Below are positions 12,301-19,165 of a stretch of DNA of 45,877 bases, piece by piece. Position 1 is the first letter of the stretch. The number at the start of each line of letters is the position of its first letter. The position numbers were made by a program, and so were the translations under genes. This DNA comes from an uncultured Lachnospiraceae bacterium (lineage in GTDB: Bacteria; Bacillota; Clostridia; Lachnospirales; Lachnospiraceae): NCBI GenBank assembly GCA_910586955.1, contig CAJUMM010000014.1, forward strand, positions 1 to 45,877, read 5' to 3'. The notes beneath the pieces are model-generated. The model did not search any database and had not been told where the DNA came from. It saw only the letters and a list, made by a program, of their open reading frames with translations.

Positions 12301-15300
12301 GAGGGAGAAGATGAATCCGGAAAAGGCGGGCTTTACGGCCCGGAAAACCCGGATGGTTATATGATGGTGAAATCCGGAGCGAATATTTATGTGTACGGTC
12401 CCAAGGAGATTGCAGTAGCCCTCTGCAGGGGAGATGCAAGCGACGGGACTTGGAGCAGCGAGGAGGTTATCAATTACTATCCCGGCTGGCCGGAGGCAGT
12501 TGCGGCTTTGAATGCACATAATCAGGCAAAGGAGACGTATACCCTTTTGCTTCTGAAGGATGTGGGTGCGGAGAATGCGCCCTTGAAACTGGCCCTGCCT
12601 TCCAAGGCGGCCAAGGTGTATGTGGCCAGCGTGCAGAACGGCAATAAGAAGATTTATTACCAGAATGCGCTGAGCCTGGGAACAAATACGGAGTTTGCAG
12701 ACGTAGTTCTGAATCCGGTAACGGCAAAAGGGCAGGGAGCGTCTCTGGGCATAAATGCCGGCAGCTACGAGCTGGTTCTGAAGGATATCCAGGTGGCCGG
12801 AAGCGGAAGCCTGAAGGATATTTCGGGAAAGAAGGCAGGGACGGTAATCCTTGATTCTGCAAACCTCAGGCTCTCCGGCGGAATAAGCGGCGTAAAGAGC
12901 CTTGCGGTGCAAAAGGATGCAGAGGTATCAGGAGCCGTCAAGGTGGAGGAGCTGCTCCTTCAGGGAACGGACGATCTTAGATTCACCACAAACGCTGCAG
13001 TTTCGGTGACCAATATTATAACCAGGGGGGATTATCAGAACACCCTTACTTTTTCAAGAACAAATAAAGATGTCTCGAACCTGACTGTAAATGGGGAGAT
13101 CCGGAATGAGGGCGGAAAGAAACTCCGGATTGATATGCAGATTCCATCGGTAGCTCCGCTTATTAGAAGTACTGAAGATTATGTGCTAACACCGGAGTAT
13201 ACAGAGAAGGGCGTCTTAAAGGCAAGTTTAAACGCTGCCAAGAAGTTAGCGGTCATTCCCAAGGCATCTTCTTCAGATTTTGAAGTTACTTTAGGAAGGA
13301 CGCCTGTTTCCGATTTGGGTGAAATTGTGAAGGCTGATAAGGGTATCTATCTGCTGGATAAAAATATAGTGGAAAATTCCATGCAAAATCCGATAGTAGA
13401 ATTGGAAACAGCAGGCAAGGCAGGAAGGACCCTCTGTCTTGACTACACCCAGGCAGTGAACGAGATCAATACCCGTGCAGACGGGACGGCGGAGTATACC
13501 ATTTATCTGCCCATGAACTATCCGGACACCAATATTACGGATAACAATCATTATGGAACCCTTGTGCTTCCCGGAGCCGGCAAGACTGCGGCAGTGACGT
13601 TGTCAGGGCCCGACAACAGCTGCAATTTGACTTTTTACGGCAAGATTAGCGCCAGCGGAAATCTGACAATGAAGAATTTGCTGCTGAATCCGGTGAAGAG
13701 CAATTCCAATGCGGAGCGTGCCGATTTTAATATGGCAGTTACAGGCAATGCAAAGAGCGGCGGGGCATCTCTGACTCTGGATAATGTATGGACCTGGTCC
13801 GACAAAGACTGCTGGGAAAACCGGAGTCTGCCGGAGGCGGCGCCGGGACTGCCAAGCGGACCGGGACATATCAGCCAGATTTCCGGTACGAAGAATGTCA
13901 CCCGGATAACAATTAAAAACAGCCTCCTATGTCTGAAGACGGGCGTAACGAATACGGATACCCTGGTTTTGGAAGATTCAAGACTTCTCACCGGTAAGAA
14001 AGCTGAGGTGAACAAACTGTCCATAAACGGCAGTACCTGGGACGCATTGGGAACTGCGGCGATCACGGATATTACGGCCTTTACCGGGGCGGACAGCTAT
14101 CTGGCCGGACAGCAGGATGCAAAGAAGCATCAGTCCCAGCTTACAGTAAACGGAAAAGCGGCAGTTACCGAATACGCTCCGGTTATGGTGAAAGTAATTA
14201 CGGCCTCCGGCCAGACAGGGGATATTCAGTATGTGGATTCCTATAAGGATATAGCGCTTCTGAAAGCGCCCAAGGAGACGGCCGGGAAATTTAAGGCGGC
14301 CTGGGCGGAAGAACAGGGAAGTTCCCAAACCGGATGGGTAGAGCCTGGCAGCCGGATTTACTATAAGGATACGGCAAACTATGTTCTCTGCGGAGACAGA
14401 CAGGAGATGGCAGTTAGGCTTGCGGGAACAGGAGGAGATTCGGCTGATTTAGCTGAAACCTATGCCAAGAGCTGGCAGGATGCAGTTACTGTCATTAACA
14501 ACCTGAACGATCCCAAGGCTTCTTATACCATGGAGCTGTTAAAAGAGGAGATTCTCACCGGAAAGAACGGGACGTTCGGAGGAATGGCGTTCCCCGCTGG
14601 CAATAAGGCGGCATCCCTGGCAGTGCGGGGAATGGGTGAGAGCGGTAAAACAACGCTTGTCTTCAGCGGTAATCTGACGACCAATGGAAATGTGACATTG
14701 GAAGATGTGACATTCCGGGCGATTAAGAACCAGGCCAAGAATGAAGCAGTGCCCTTTACGATTACAGCCGATGGCACAAAGAATGCGTCCTCCTTAACTT
14801 TGAGGAACATCTCCGTATCACCGGAGGGAGGCCCGCTGAAAGATATCGGCGGAAAGAATAAGGCGGCTATTGTTCTGGACAGCGGAGACCTCACACTTTC
14901 CGGCGGAATTACCGGAACTCCCAGCCTTACGGTAAGGAAAAATGCCACGGTACAAGGTGCGGTAAAGGCAGATGTGCTGACTCTTTTGGGAGGCGTTGTC
15001 TTTACGGCAGAGGGAGCCGTAACCCTTACGGATGTGAAAAATGTAAATGGACCGAATACCCTTACTTACGGAAGGACGGCGAGGAATGTCTCGAATCTGA
15101 CTGTCAACGGAAAGATTGTCAATGACACGGCGGGAAGTCTTCTGCGTCTGAATATGAAGCTTCCGGAAGGGAAGGCGCAGGAGAATTACGAACTGCTCCT
15201 GGAGAGTCCCAAGGAAGGCGTGTCCCAGGCAGTCTTAAGTGATGGGAAGAAATTGGCAGTGATGTCAAAAGTATCTACATCCGATTTTGTGTTCTGTATA

Positions 15301-17367
15301 AACGGAAGCGAAACAGCCTCTGGGAGTGTGACCGTGAAGGCCAACAAGGGAATTTACCTTGCCGGTCAGGCGGTGACGGACCGGGCGGTAGCATTGGAGA
15401 CCGGGAACGGAACCATTACCCGGTGTCTGGATTTGACCCAGGCGGTCAATGAAATCAATACCTTGGCGGACGGGACGGAAAGCTATACCCTTTACCTGCC
15501 GGGAGATTGTGAAGATACGAATCTGACAGATAAGAATCCATACGGCACGGTTGCTATGCCGGGGAACGGAAAGGCGAAAGAACTGACGCTGACCGGGACC
15601 GGGAGAGCCGGAGATTCCGGCCAAAAAGCAAACCCCACCCTCACTTTCAGCGGAGGGATCAGCGCCGGCGGAAACCTGACCCTGGAGCATTTGGTTCTGG
15701 AACCGGTGAAGAGTACGTCCAATAGAGCGGCAGCTGACTTTAATCTCTCCGTAACGGGTAATGCCAAGACAGGAGGGGCGTCTCTGACCCTGGACGATGT
15801 GCGTACCGTATCCGATGCACAGTGGGATTGGGACGGACAGAAGCTGAGAACGGAAAACCAGGCGGAAATTACCGGGTTTATCAATCAGATTACCGGAACA
15901 AAGAATGTGACCAATGTAACTATTCAGAACAGCGGACTCCGTCTGAAGACAGGAGTAACCAATGTGGATGGACTTTTCCTGGAAGACAGCCGCATCATTA
16001 CCTGCAATAAGTCGGCAGTCAATAAGCTGTCGGTGGCCGGATCTACTTGGGATGCTCTGGGAACCACAACCATAACGGATATTACAGGTTTTACAGGGGA
16101 GAGCAGTTACCTGTCCGGCAAGCAGGATGCAAAGAAGCTTCAGCCCCAGCTGACAGTAAACGGCAAAACGGAAGAGGAAGTCCTTGTAAAAGTGATCGCA
16201 GCCTCCAAGACAGCAGCGGAAATCCTGTATGTGGATTCTTATGGGGACGCAGCGCTTTTGAAGGCGCCCAAAGAGGCGGCCGGGAAGTTTAAGGTAGTCG
16301 GAAATGGGGGATTGATATCCTATAAAGATACGGCAAACTATGTGCTGGCTGGTGATGTGGATGAAATGGAAGTAAAAATTACCGGAACCGACAGCGCAGG
16401 AAAATACCTGGGAGAGACCTATGCCAAGTGCTGGCAGGACGCCGTAACCATTATCAACAACACCAATGAACCAAAGTCAGCCTACATGCTGGAGCTTTTG
16501 CGCAGAGGGGAAGAAAATGAAATAAAGACCGGAAAAGCCGGAACGGCTTATGCAGGCTTGACTCTGCCTTCTAAGGCGGCCAAAGTTACCGTCCAGGGGA
16601 GCCGGGAGGAAGAAAGCGGCGATAAGACGGTTCTGGCCTATACGGGGACATTGAAACCGGGCTGCAGGGTCCAGTTTGCAGATATCGTACTGAAAGAAGG
16701 AACGGTGAAGAAGAATGTATTTACACCTACGTACCAGGTTACCCTGGCCCTGGGCAATACAGACGCATCTTTCGTGAATACGGCTACCCTGAAAAATCCC
16801 AATGCAGGAGAGAAGGAGGCCAAAGCGGATCTGGTGGTGGCGTCTGCCAGTGCTTCCAAAGGCGTGCTGACGCTGGACGGGGAGACGGTTTATGCGAAAG
16901 GAAACTTTACCGTGCCCAAGCTGCAGGTGGCAGGAGAAGTGGTGTTGATGGGCGACAAGGCCGTGACGCTGACTGACATCAGCAAAGCGGAAGATGCCGG
17001 GGATGGCCGGCTGGTGCTGGATACCAAAGTAACGGCTATCACCCGGGCAGGCCAGCAGTCCCTGACCCAGTTGTCCATCAAAGGGAAGATTGGAGAAGTG
17101 GAGGTTGGTATTGCGCCCCAGATGTACGATCTTTCAAAGAAAGATTACCACAGGATGACGGCCTACGAGGCCAGAGCCATGCTGGCAGGAGAGGCGAAGC
17201 CGGATGCCGGAAAGAAATTGGCCAATGTGTCCAAGACCTTTGGGGATTGGGAGGGTTTGAAGCTTCTGTATTCCTATGAAGGTTCCTGGTCTATTGTTGA
17301 TAAAGAAACAGGGGACGGCCGGAGCATCGATTTCTATGTTTATAACAGCGGGCTTTATGCAAAATAA
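3382..17367 (+). CDS. Giant secreted repeat protein with two transglutaminase-like domains (4661 aa)
   Basis: The N-terminus is a signal peptide (MRKRILAF..., cleavage near ALAA-E), followed by an acidic Glu/Pro/Asp linker to about residue 130. The first transglutaminase/protease-like domain has Cys293, His321 and Asp336. A second one has Cys1416, His1445 and Asp1460. Between them are two related segments starting near residues 534 and 829 (TW-T-DGGT..., a possible thioredoxin-like fold without CxxC) and two fibronectin-III-like stretches (about 730-800 and 995-1085). From ~1500 to the end is a beta-strand-rich repetitive region resembling a parallel beta-helix or adhesin stalk. No LPxTG, SLH, choline-binding or membrane anchor is visible at the C-terminus (...YNSGLYAK). 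The ATG at 3382 has AAGGAG ten bases upstream. A TTG nine bases earlier is too close to that site. The role is unknown; surface adhesion or peptide/wall modification is inferred only from the domains. Confidence 0.85.
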   Translation: MRKRILAFVLAAAMVFGDAMPALAAELPEGTGQENTALDENSGVGGVVSDTEEDVQEPSGEQGPESPTNTPSEDSDTENPEKPDVSGEVEDTEEPETPEDAEIQGEIDQVSAEPAGADNQQLQSAEVDASEYIFQAGGSGILPESEEVGIALFSAERVEDVLLDGLKSRQESIDISSFGLTGDALKPVYVKVLNDNPKLFYVASQWRIWKDQEGNVVKVDPVYLSQYDEASSARYEAAVNEALESINDQMGTVEKALALHDYLVLSCAYENDGQGNYQNYNAYNALVDGEAVCQGYTLAYTDLLQRAGISCSYATSDGLNHIWNLVELGNNWYHVDNTWDDPVPDLTGRVGHSNFLRSDDGIAETGHVLDDEAKTRDWVTGIEGITCTDDSYASNQFWNDLSTAVFYEGDVCYYMSDTGQIRKRSGEGSEERVYVLEDAKWPVWEGAGYYRGIFTGLSRSGDYLYCNDKDSVYRISLSDGRGELIYAYEEGDGYLYGSCVRGKELRLAVTQDPKNIPVRKTVALPEGPLGPENLTHTWTTLDGGTADSSAPESGRLKLLVFGPQWAYSYLSNFYVNPLFQDNKYLDVIVLDTQGQDPEEINKNLPKYYMEEHPDAPVTYCYYKETGINEEDYRKDGVIDYDAYYKALEDNNPILQSYKEYRTLAGMEEYTAEIGREYMSCFLINSRNKVVYSGTQDCSDTGMGDLVKNLVNGINEKRYLHPEVSVNVTFRKDEEGQARFEWEKGSGASGYTIYYDPDEEKVRSGDCAQYTTSFADSLASGMPDEGFARWSITGDGDEICYFRFILRDSYGLLVGDSGIVKPQGNTAANLTYTWNTVDGGTIGSENTSKDKLKILAFVPMNTSNQEAFYQQRLFRGKKYVETIILDTSKQSRSTIVSKRNAVEKDITTGTSALTYCYDTGGENVKSAFLSYCAQVGAEIAYNPKNVAYFMIDQNNQIVDYFVITPEMVPQYATSSLVLYLVGQIREHGYLSSDIAAPDVRITEHKENKVVLEWDKVSGAGGYVVYRGDSPEGPFMEIGRCTVDSSRHETRYTDTNIWGWDGKNPDLYYKVATEDSYWVMGPWSKVVTNKGMPQDVDPMRFKELHLVDEDGNRVESIHTHVGELKKLYPELERYNGQTVSIDSVSQESGVQWEIVYAEENPGEDGTVYYVPDEEETYATWWYEDLANPIKGGVVGLMPTDSEGMKERYLRCNLSGKIGDDPYSFMICVPISVEAAEEGVTYPPIKSPVEDAFTDREELNQYIRDAMVNRTKKITFCVPMETWDAWNAEKVWNVNVDVLDFHKDREGMKSWEGDYLFHAISWREDGPLNPMTYQGTTYCVYAVNLTYWDNDNQDQKVGERLEELIWKPTGALYPYHDATEYDIVKACMDWIRKNVSYIGTPDARYHSAYSALFNKKATCEGYSLLLYRMLREFGISNRILMGIDKNAHTYNIVELDGKYYYTDPTSGAMLKGSKNFSHATWQEMYLDEEYTQNVTSRISETDFDPADSKVVRLMRITDPAEQGERIGSYKTLAEAKAAMEPGGTYRIDFLGGVTLKAADELDFPENIDCTLNLNGRTLTVPAFTGNPKVRICADLYGGSNGKGSIKAAKGQSLYLGDDSRSESMTLTGVAVAGKPDITIGRNVTLDAASSLEAGALTVPEASANVVLEGKITAETLKYQGTDMVAGNLTVSGQTTVKGGNTLHIKGSVTFNGVKVEHGIFYLNLIKVLSAEGETASTGTASFKGTLEKAENADYAVEITRTKMTEGSSGWGESDAFMPEDSLVTITARENVVPTGYFRIPKDPYGRELSPVREGNVLKVKGVVVEVSLKDQTGIVKSQKYISVDAAVEGIAKDFGSQKGEYAFVFLGDAVLTKNLTLPVCVEKLDLESDVKKIRSEDGTVLETEEGTKEGQLLAALDFRGFTLSTAARVTLQEGLLLDNSVAAKVSKLNLTGTYGEEAAFRVEALSGDVIWVNALGEPVEPDEDGLRPRLISGGVEIVVPKGLVVLETGEPAGEDYGKTLRMGNVSAKGLCVEDGQWSLHKVTLTERYQVSQGAAVMQTDANLTGVTAVIDGRCEADGMFTMSNTKLRIGETGSLGAMVTVKKAYANEAKEKCYTIENHGVLSGYTMQMPEGTLYNEGLVKFHTISSVKDFVNAGENALLICNNFNQASKGKSRLEEDSVMIVRNQAVLYNGELAGGYFYQNEGCSTALEGKVTQGSDLPEGRAGLEFVQISVAEQEFNKWRAELTAYDTTAKELAEERFSAQEIAPQTCLFTTKNSAFPTQYVSVRQSDPASPYTKVYQIGSNVRVGKEWIVISARKMDGNEERLAAFIRWQDAMSYLSNLSNPNMTYIVDILDDVDIEQGLTMPGKSAGLVIRGTKIEDGTAEGRKNVLTYTGDLNLTTPLEFSGIELKAKKNGADYESIVKANGMGLTFSDGACAVFSSVKGNNASVLNLSGDSQIEVHGDVTVGELRSDGDGTLIGLAGVKRDKVGNITAVTPQITVNGQTDIKNGKIFIILKEKVTENKTVSYKNIDFFADTAAQIRRTGVRLGKAPYAKPGDFSFFLAKETTTIPGSDLSMTRYYGIMSKKDGYLVCFDSLETGVKLIYGEDEEAAEIPFRTFGEAVAEINSLKTKQAYTIQILDSAAGISKDAPAALSMPDKRYVSSLCVEGTGNGMTELYYLNGLSLTSDTVLKNIAFKQMVKSGKSYIPADEAKEDYPSPVSLSTGGFALTVSGDVTFNTPLNLNGGKNGTFMIEPGASFVTVTNGIPEENEPVNELIGSKASVIAGSVKQFKAFDVPGGQEIHISQYGTADKKGIKYTAAELNVTGMTVRGSVCVEGGNAVIRDLVLDDGGLYVMGANAGKATLTNVTLKGRELSEIYADRDFVVSGTLDNQMENAEFITRQKPLKKNEVQMPYLNISGKVTSEEGKRIQICVLPNDCEEDTPVLLSGSPKASGQLLTAKTAGAEYFIANPTNIDPEGEDESGKGGLYGPENPDGYMMVKSGANIYVYGPKEIAVALCRGDASDGTWSSEEVINYYPGWPEAVAALNAHNQAKETYTLLLLKDVGAENAPLKLALPSKAAKVYVASVQNGNKKIYYQNALSLGTNTEFADVVLNPVTAKGQGASLGINAGSYELVLKDIQVAGSGSLKDISGKKAGTVILDSANLRLSGGISGVKSLAVQKDAEVSGAVKVEELLLQGTDDLRFTTNAAVSVTNIITRGDYQNTLTFSRTNKDVSNLTVNGEIRNEGGKKLRIDMQIPSVAPLIRSTEDYVLTPEYTEKGVLKASLNAAKKLAVIPKASSSDFEVTLGRTPVSDLGEIVKADKGIYLLDKNIVENSMQNPIVELETAGKAGRTLCLDYTQAVNEINTRADGTAEYTIYLPMNYPDTNITDNNHYGTLVLPGAGKTAAVTLSGPDNSCNLTFYGKISASGNLTMKNLLLNPVKSNSNAERADFNMAVTGNAKSGGASLTLDNVWTWSDKDCWENRSLPEAAPGLPSGPGHISQISGTKNVTRITIKNSLLCLKTGVTNTDTLVLEDSRLLTGKKAEVNKLSINGSTWDALGTAAITDITAFTGADSYLAGQQDAKKHQSQLTVNGKAAVTEYAPVMVKVITASGQTGDIQYVDSYKDIALLKAPKETAGKFKAAWAEEQGSSQTGWVEPGSRIYYKDTANYVLCGDRQEMAVRLAGTGGDSADLAETYAKSWQDAVTVINNLNDPKASYTMELLKEEILTGKNGTFGGMAFPAGNKAASLAVRGMGESGKTTLVFSGNLTTNGNVTLEDVTFRAIKNQAKNEAVPFTITADGTKNASSLTLRNISVSPEGGPLKDIGGKNKAAIVLDSGDLTLSGGITGTPSLTVRKNATVQGAVKADVLTLLGGVVFTAEGAVTLTDVKNVNGPNTLTYGRTARNVSNLTVNGKIVNDTAGSLLRLNMKLPEGKAQENYELLLESPKEGVSQAVLSDGKKLAVMSKVSTSDFVFCINGSETASGSVTVKANKGIYLAGQAVTDRAVALETGNGTITRCLDLTQAVNEINTLADGTESYTLYLPGDCEDTNLTDKNPYGTVAMPGNGKAKELTLTGTGRAGDSGQKANPTLTFSGGISAGGNLTLEHLVLEPVKSTSNRAAADFNLSVTGNAKTGGASLTLDDVRTVSDAQWDWDGQKLRTENQAEITGFINQITGTKNVTNVTIQNSGLRLKTGVTNVDGLFLEDSRIITCNKSAVNKLSVAGSTWDALGTTTITDITGFTGESSYLSGKQDAKKLQPQLTVNGKTEEEVLVKVIAASKTAAEILYVDSYGDAALLKAPKEAAGKFKVVGNGGLISYKDTANYVLAGDVDEMEVKITGTDSAGKYLGETYAKCWQDAVTIINNTNEPKSAYMLELLRRGEENEIKTGKAGTAYAGLTLPSKAAKVTVQGSREEESGDKTVLAYTGTLKPGCRVQFADIVLKEGTVKKNVFTPTYQVTLALGNTDASFVNTATLKNPNAGEKEAKADLVVASASASKGVLTLDGETVYAKGNFTVPKLQVAGEVVLMGDKAVTLTDISKAEDAGDGRLVLDTKVTAITRAGQQSLTQLSIKGKIGEVEVGIAPQMYDLSKKDYHRMTAYEARAMLAGEAKPDAGKKLANVSKTFGDWEGLKLLYSYEGSWSIVDKETGDGRSIDFYVYNSGLYAK
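12487..16432 (+). repeat. Coding tandem repeat, ~655-codon period, inside the giant gene
   Basis: The motif W-(Q/P)-(D/E)-A-V-(T/A)-x-(I/L)-N recurs with its Trp codon at 12487, 14473 and 16432, giving periods of 662 and 653 codons. Whole sub-blocks recur between units, for example QAVNEINT-ADGT, VTGNAK-GGASLTLD and GSTWDALGT-TITDIT. Shorter, more diverged versions of the W/F-AV segment occur earlier in the protein. The pattern suggests recent in-frame duplication of a unit that is itself made of smaller repeats. Confidence 0.85.
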
Positions 17368-17379
17368 TCCAAAATAATA

Positions 17380-17408
17380 TTGACAAACAAACCCGAATCA
17401 TGTAAAAT
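17380..17408 (+). promoter_or_regulatory. Promoter of the tRNA-Phe/tRNA-Gly unit
   Basis: A perfect TTGACA (17380-17385) is followed after 17 bases by TAAAAT (17403-17408). Transcription would start about 35 bases before tRNA-Phe. Confidence 0.8.
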
Positions 17409-17447
17409 AACATCTGTTGTGAAACAATGTGACACAGCAGATGTTAT
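17407..17447. promoter_or_regulatory. Inverted repeat over the tRNA start site
   Basis: ATAACATCTG (17407-17416) and CAGATGTTAT (17438-17447) are exact inverted copies, with a further GTG/CAC pair inside. The left arm touches the -10 box and the right arm ends two bases before mature tRNA-Phe. It could be an operator or a 5'-leader hairpin that guides processing. Confidence 0.6.
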
Positions 17448-17449
17448 CT

Positions 17450-17522
<73 letters not shown>

Positions 17523-17526
17523 TTTT

Positions 17527-17597
17527 GCGGGTGTAGTTCAATGGTAGAACACCAGCCTTCCAAGCTGGACACGTGGGTTCGATTCCCATCACCCGCT
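17527..17597 (+). tRNA. tRNA-Gly (anticodon TCC)
   Basis: Cloverleaf of 71 bases four nucleotides after tRNA-Phe. The acceptor is GCGGGTG/CACCCGC, the anticodon stem CCAGC/GCTGG encloses CTTCCAA with TCC at 17559-17561, and discriminator T follows. No CCA is encoded. A T-run follows directly. Confidence 0.97.
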
Positions 17598-17608
17598 TTT
17601 TTGTTTGA

Positions 17609-17651
17609 AAGACCTCAGAGACACGGCAGCGTGTCTCCGAGGTCTTCTTTT
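17609..17651. terminator. Strong terminator after tRNAs, shared with the convergent serpin gene
   Basis: An almost perfect stem (AAGACCTC, one bulge, GAGACACG paired with CGTGTCTC and GAGGTCTT) has a four-base loop and is followed by CTTTTG. It lies between the tRNA unit and the stop codon of the convergent serpin gene and probably works for both directions. Confidence 0.85.
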
Positions 17652-17653
17652 GT

Positions 17654-19033
17654 TCAGGCGGCAGGCCGGTTTACAATTCCGGTAAACAAGGGCGTGCCGG
17701 AGGGGCCTGTAATGACAAATAAGAAAGGCCGGTTAAGGACGAAGTCGATTTCTTCCTCCGGGGGAGCGGCCGCTCCGCAGGCGGCCATTACCGTGTAGGC
17801 GGCCGCCGTACAGCCCTCCTCATCGATAGATACCCGGGCTGCGTGTTTGGCCTGGGAGAGAAAGATTTCGTCTGTGTCCCGTGTCATGGGAGAAAAGTCG
17901 GAACATTCGGGATCAAAGACATCTGTAATTCCTAAGGTTTTCAGATCTTCTATCAGGTCCAGATCCGAGGAAACGTCGAATTTGGGCAGGGACAGGTTGA
18001 CGGTGAGAAATTTGCTGTTGTCCCAGCGGCCGTTTGCCAGAAGAAAGTCCATGGCTTCCCTGTCCTGGAGCAGTTCTTCCGGAGAAATGCCTTCGTCCGG
18101 GAGAAGGAACCACATGGCCCCGTTGTTTTCCAGATATTGGGCCACGGCAGAAAAACGGCTGCCCCAGTAGTAGTCCCGGCTGCCGGACTGGTGCATAAAG
18201 CGGCAGTCAGTTTCACCTCCGGGTGCGAGAAAAGTCCCGTCGGTGGTCTGGCTTTCGGAAAATTCCGAACTCCATTTGGAACGGAAATATACGGTGGTGG
18301 CCAGGGCCAGAATAGTCTCCGGAGTTAGTTTAATTCCTTCTGCCTGTTCTTTCAGAAGTCCTCCGGTCTGCTCGTTCAGCCAGTCCTGTAAGGCTTGATT
18401 GAAGGCATCCGTACCCATCTCTCCCTGATAGGAGGAGGCCCGGTAATGTCTGGCAATGGAATCCATGGTGGAGGGTACAAAGGAAACGCTTTGGTTCAGC
18501 CAGAGGGAACTGGCCAGAACGGAAGTCACGGCTCCGTCGTTGCAGTAGTTGGTGTTCCATAAAAGTTCCGCCCGGTCCCGGAGAGCCGGAAGGCTGTCCT
18601 CACCCAGCAGGGAGAGAATCTGTCCGCGGCTGTTTCCGTCCGTTAGCTCTGCCAGCATTCCGAGAGCCAGGTGAAGGCTTAAGGGAGAGCAGACCCGGTT
18701 TTCGCCCTGGGAATCCGTTAGAAGTTCCCGGATGCTTTCCTCATAGAAGGTTTTTTCTCCCTCCGTGAGTTCGGCCCGGGGATCCATCTTTTCCCGGCGC
18801 TGGTCCCACCAGGCATCGTAGGCGTCATAATAGCTGTCTTTCAGGGTGTTGTCAGAGTCCAGATATTCGGTTTCATCCGGGTAGGGTGCCATTTTGGGAT
18901 ACTCGGCTTTGGAAAGAAGAAAGCCGTCCTGCCCGGATCCCCCTTTGGGATTGCTCAGGGTGCAGGCTGCAAGGGACAGGGCTATGAGGGCGGCTGTTCC
19001 GGAAAGCCCTGCTTTGTGTGCTCTTTTTCTCAT
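17654..19033 (-). CDS. Serpin-family lipoprotein (serine/cysteine protease inhibitor)
   Basis: The protein has 459 residues. The N-terminus is a lipoprotein signal with lipobox LAAC, so the mature protein should be lipidated on the outer face of the membrane. Residues from about 90 onward match the serpin fold: a strand with TVYFRSKW, the block VNLSLPKFDV, the breach/shutter segment and the C-terminal NRPFLFVI. The reactive-loop hinge reads EEGCTAAAYT, close to the inhibitory consensus, and is followed by small residues (VMAACGAAAPPE). This suggests an inhibitor of enzymes that accept Ala/Gly at P1, as in elastase-type targets. The ATG at 19033 has AGGAGG seven bases upstream. An upstream in-frame start lacks a ribosome site. 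Bacterial serpins are uncommon and are known from gut commensals, where they resist host or competitor proteases. Confidence 0.9.
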   Translation of the reverse strand: MRKRAHKAGLSGTAALIALSLAACTLSNPKGGSGQDGFLLSKAEYPKMAPYPDETEYLDSDNTLKDSYYDAYDAWWDQRREKMDPRAELTEGEKTFYEESIRELLTDSQGENRVCSPLSLHLALGMLAELTDGNSRGQILSLLGEDSLPALRDRAELLWNTNYCNDGAVTSVLASSLWLNQSVSFVPSTMDSIARHYRASSYQGEMGTDAFNQALQDWLNEQTGGLLKEQAEGIKLTPETILALATTVYFRSKWSSEFSESQTTDGTFLAPGGETDCRFMHQSGSRDYYWGSRFSAVAQYLENNGAMWFLLPDEGISPEELLQDREAMDFLLANGRWDNSKFLTVNLSLPKFDVSSDLDLIEDLKTLGITDVFDPECSDFSPMTRDTDEIFLSQAKHAARVSIDEEGCTAAAYTVMAACGAAAPPEEEIDFVLNRPFLFVITGPSGTPLFTGIVNRPAA

Positions 19034-19049
19034 GTAAATTCCTCCTTTG

Positions 19050-19072
19050 CCTCTAATAACGTTAATAAGAGG
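19050..19072. promoter_or_regulatory. 23-bp imperfect palindrome between serpin and tetR
   Basis: CCTCT-AT-AACGTT-AT-AGAGG is symmetric around AACGTT with two mismatched positions per arm. It lies in the divergent serpin/tetR spacer just upstream of the serpin ribosome site. An operator for the adjacent TetR regulator is the simplest reading, but this is inference. Confidence 0.45.
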
Positions 19073-19105
19073 ATGTTTACTACAATCTTCCAAAAGATTT
19101 CCCGC

Positions 19106-19134
19106 TTGAAAAGAAAAATAGAATCCGCTATAAT
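19106..19134 (+). promoter_or_regulatory. Promoter of tetR
   Basis: TTGAAA (19106-19111), 17-base spacer, perfect TATAAT (19129-19134), 31 bases before the tetR ATG. Confidence 0.8.
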
Positions 19135-19165
19135 TTACCGTAACGGAAAAAAGGGGAGCTGACCT

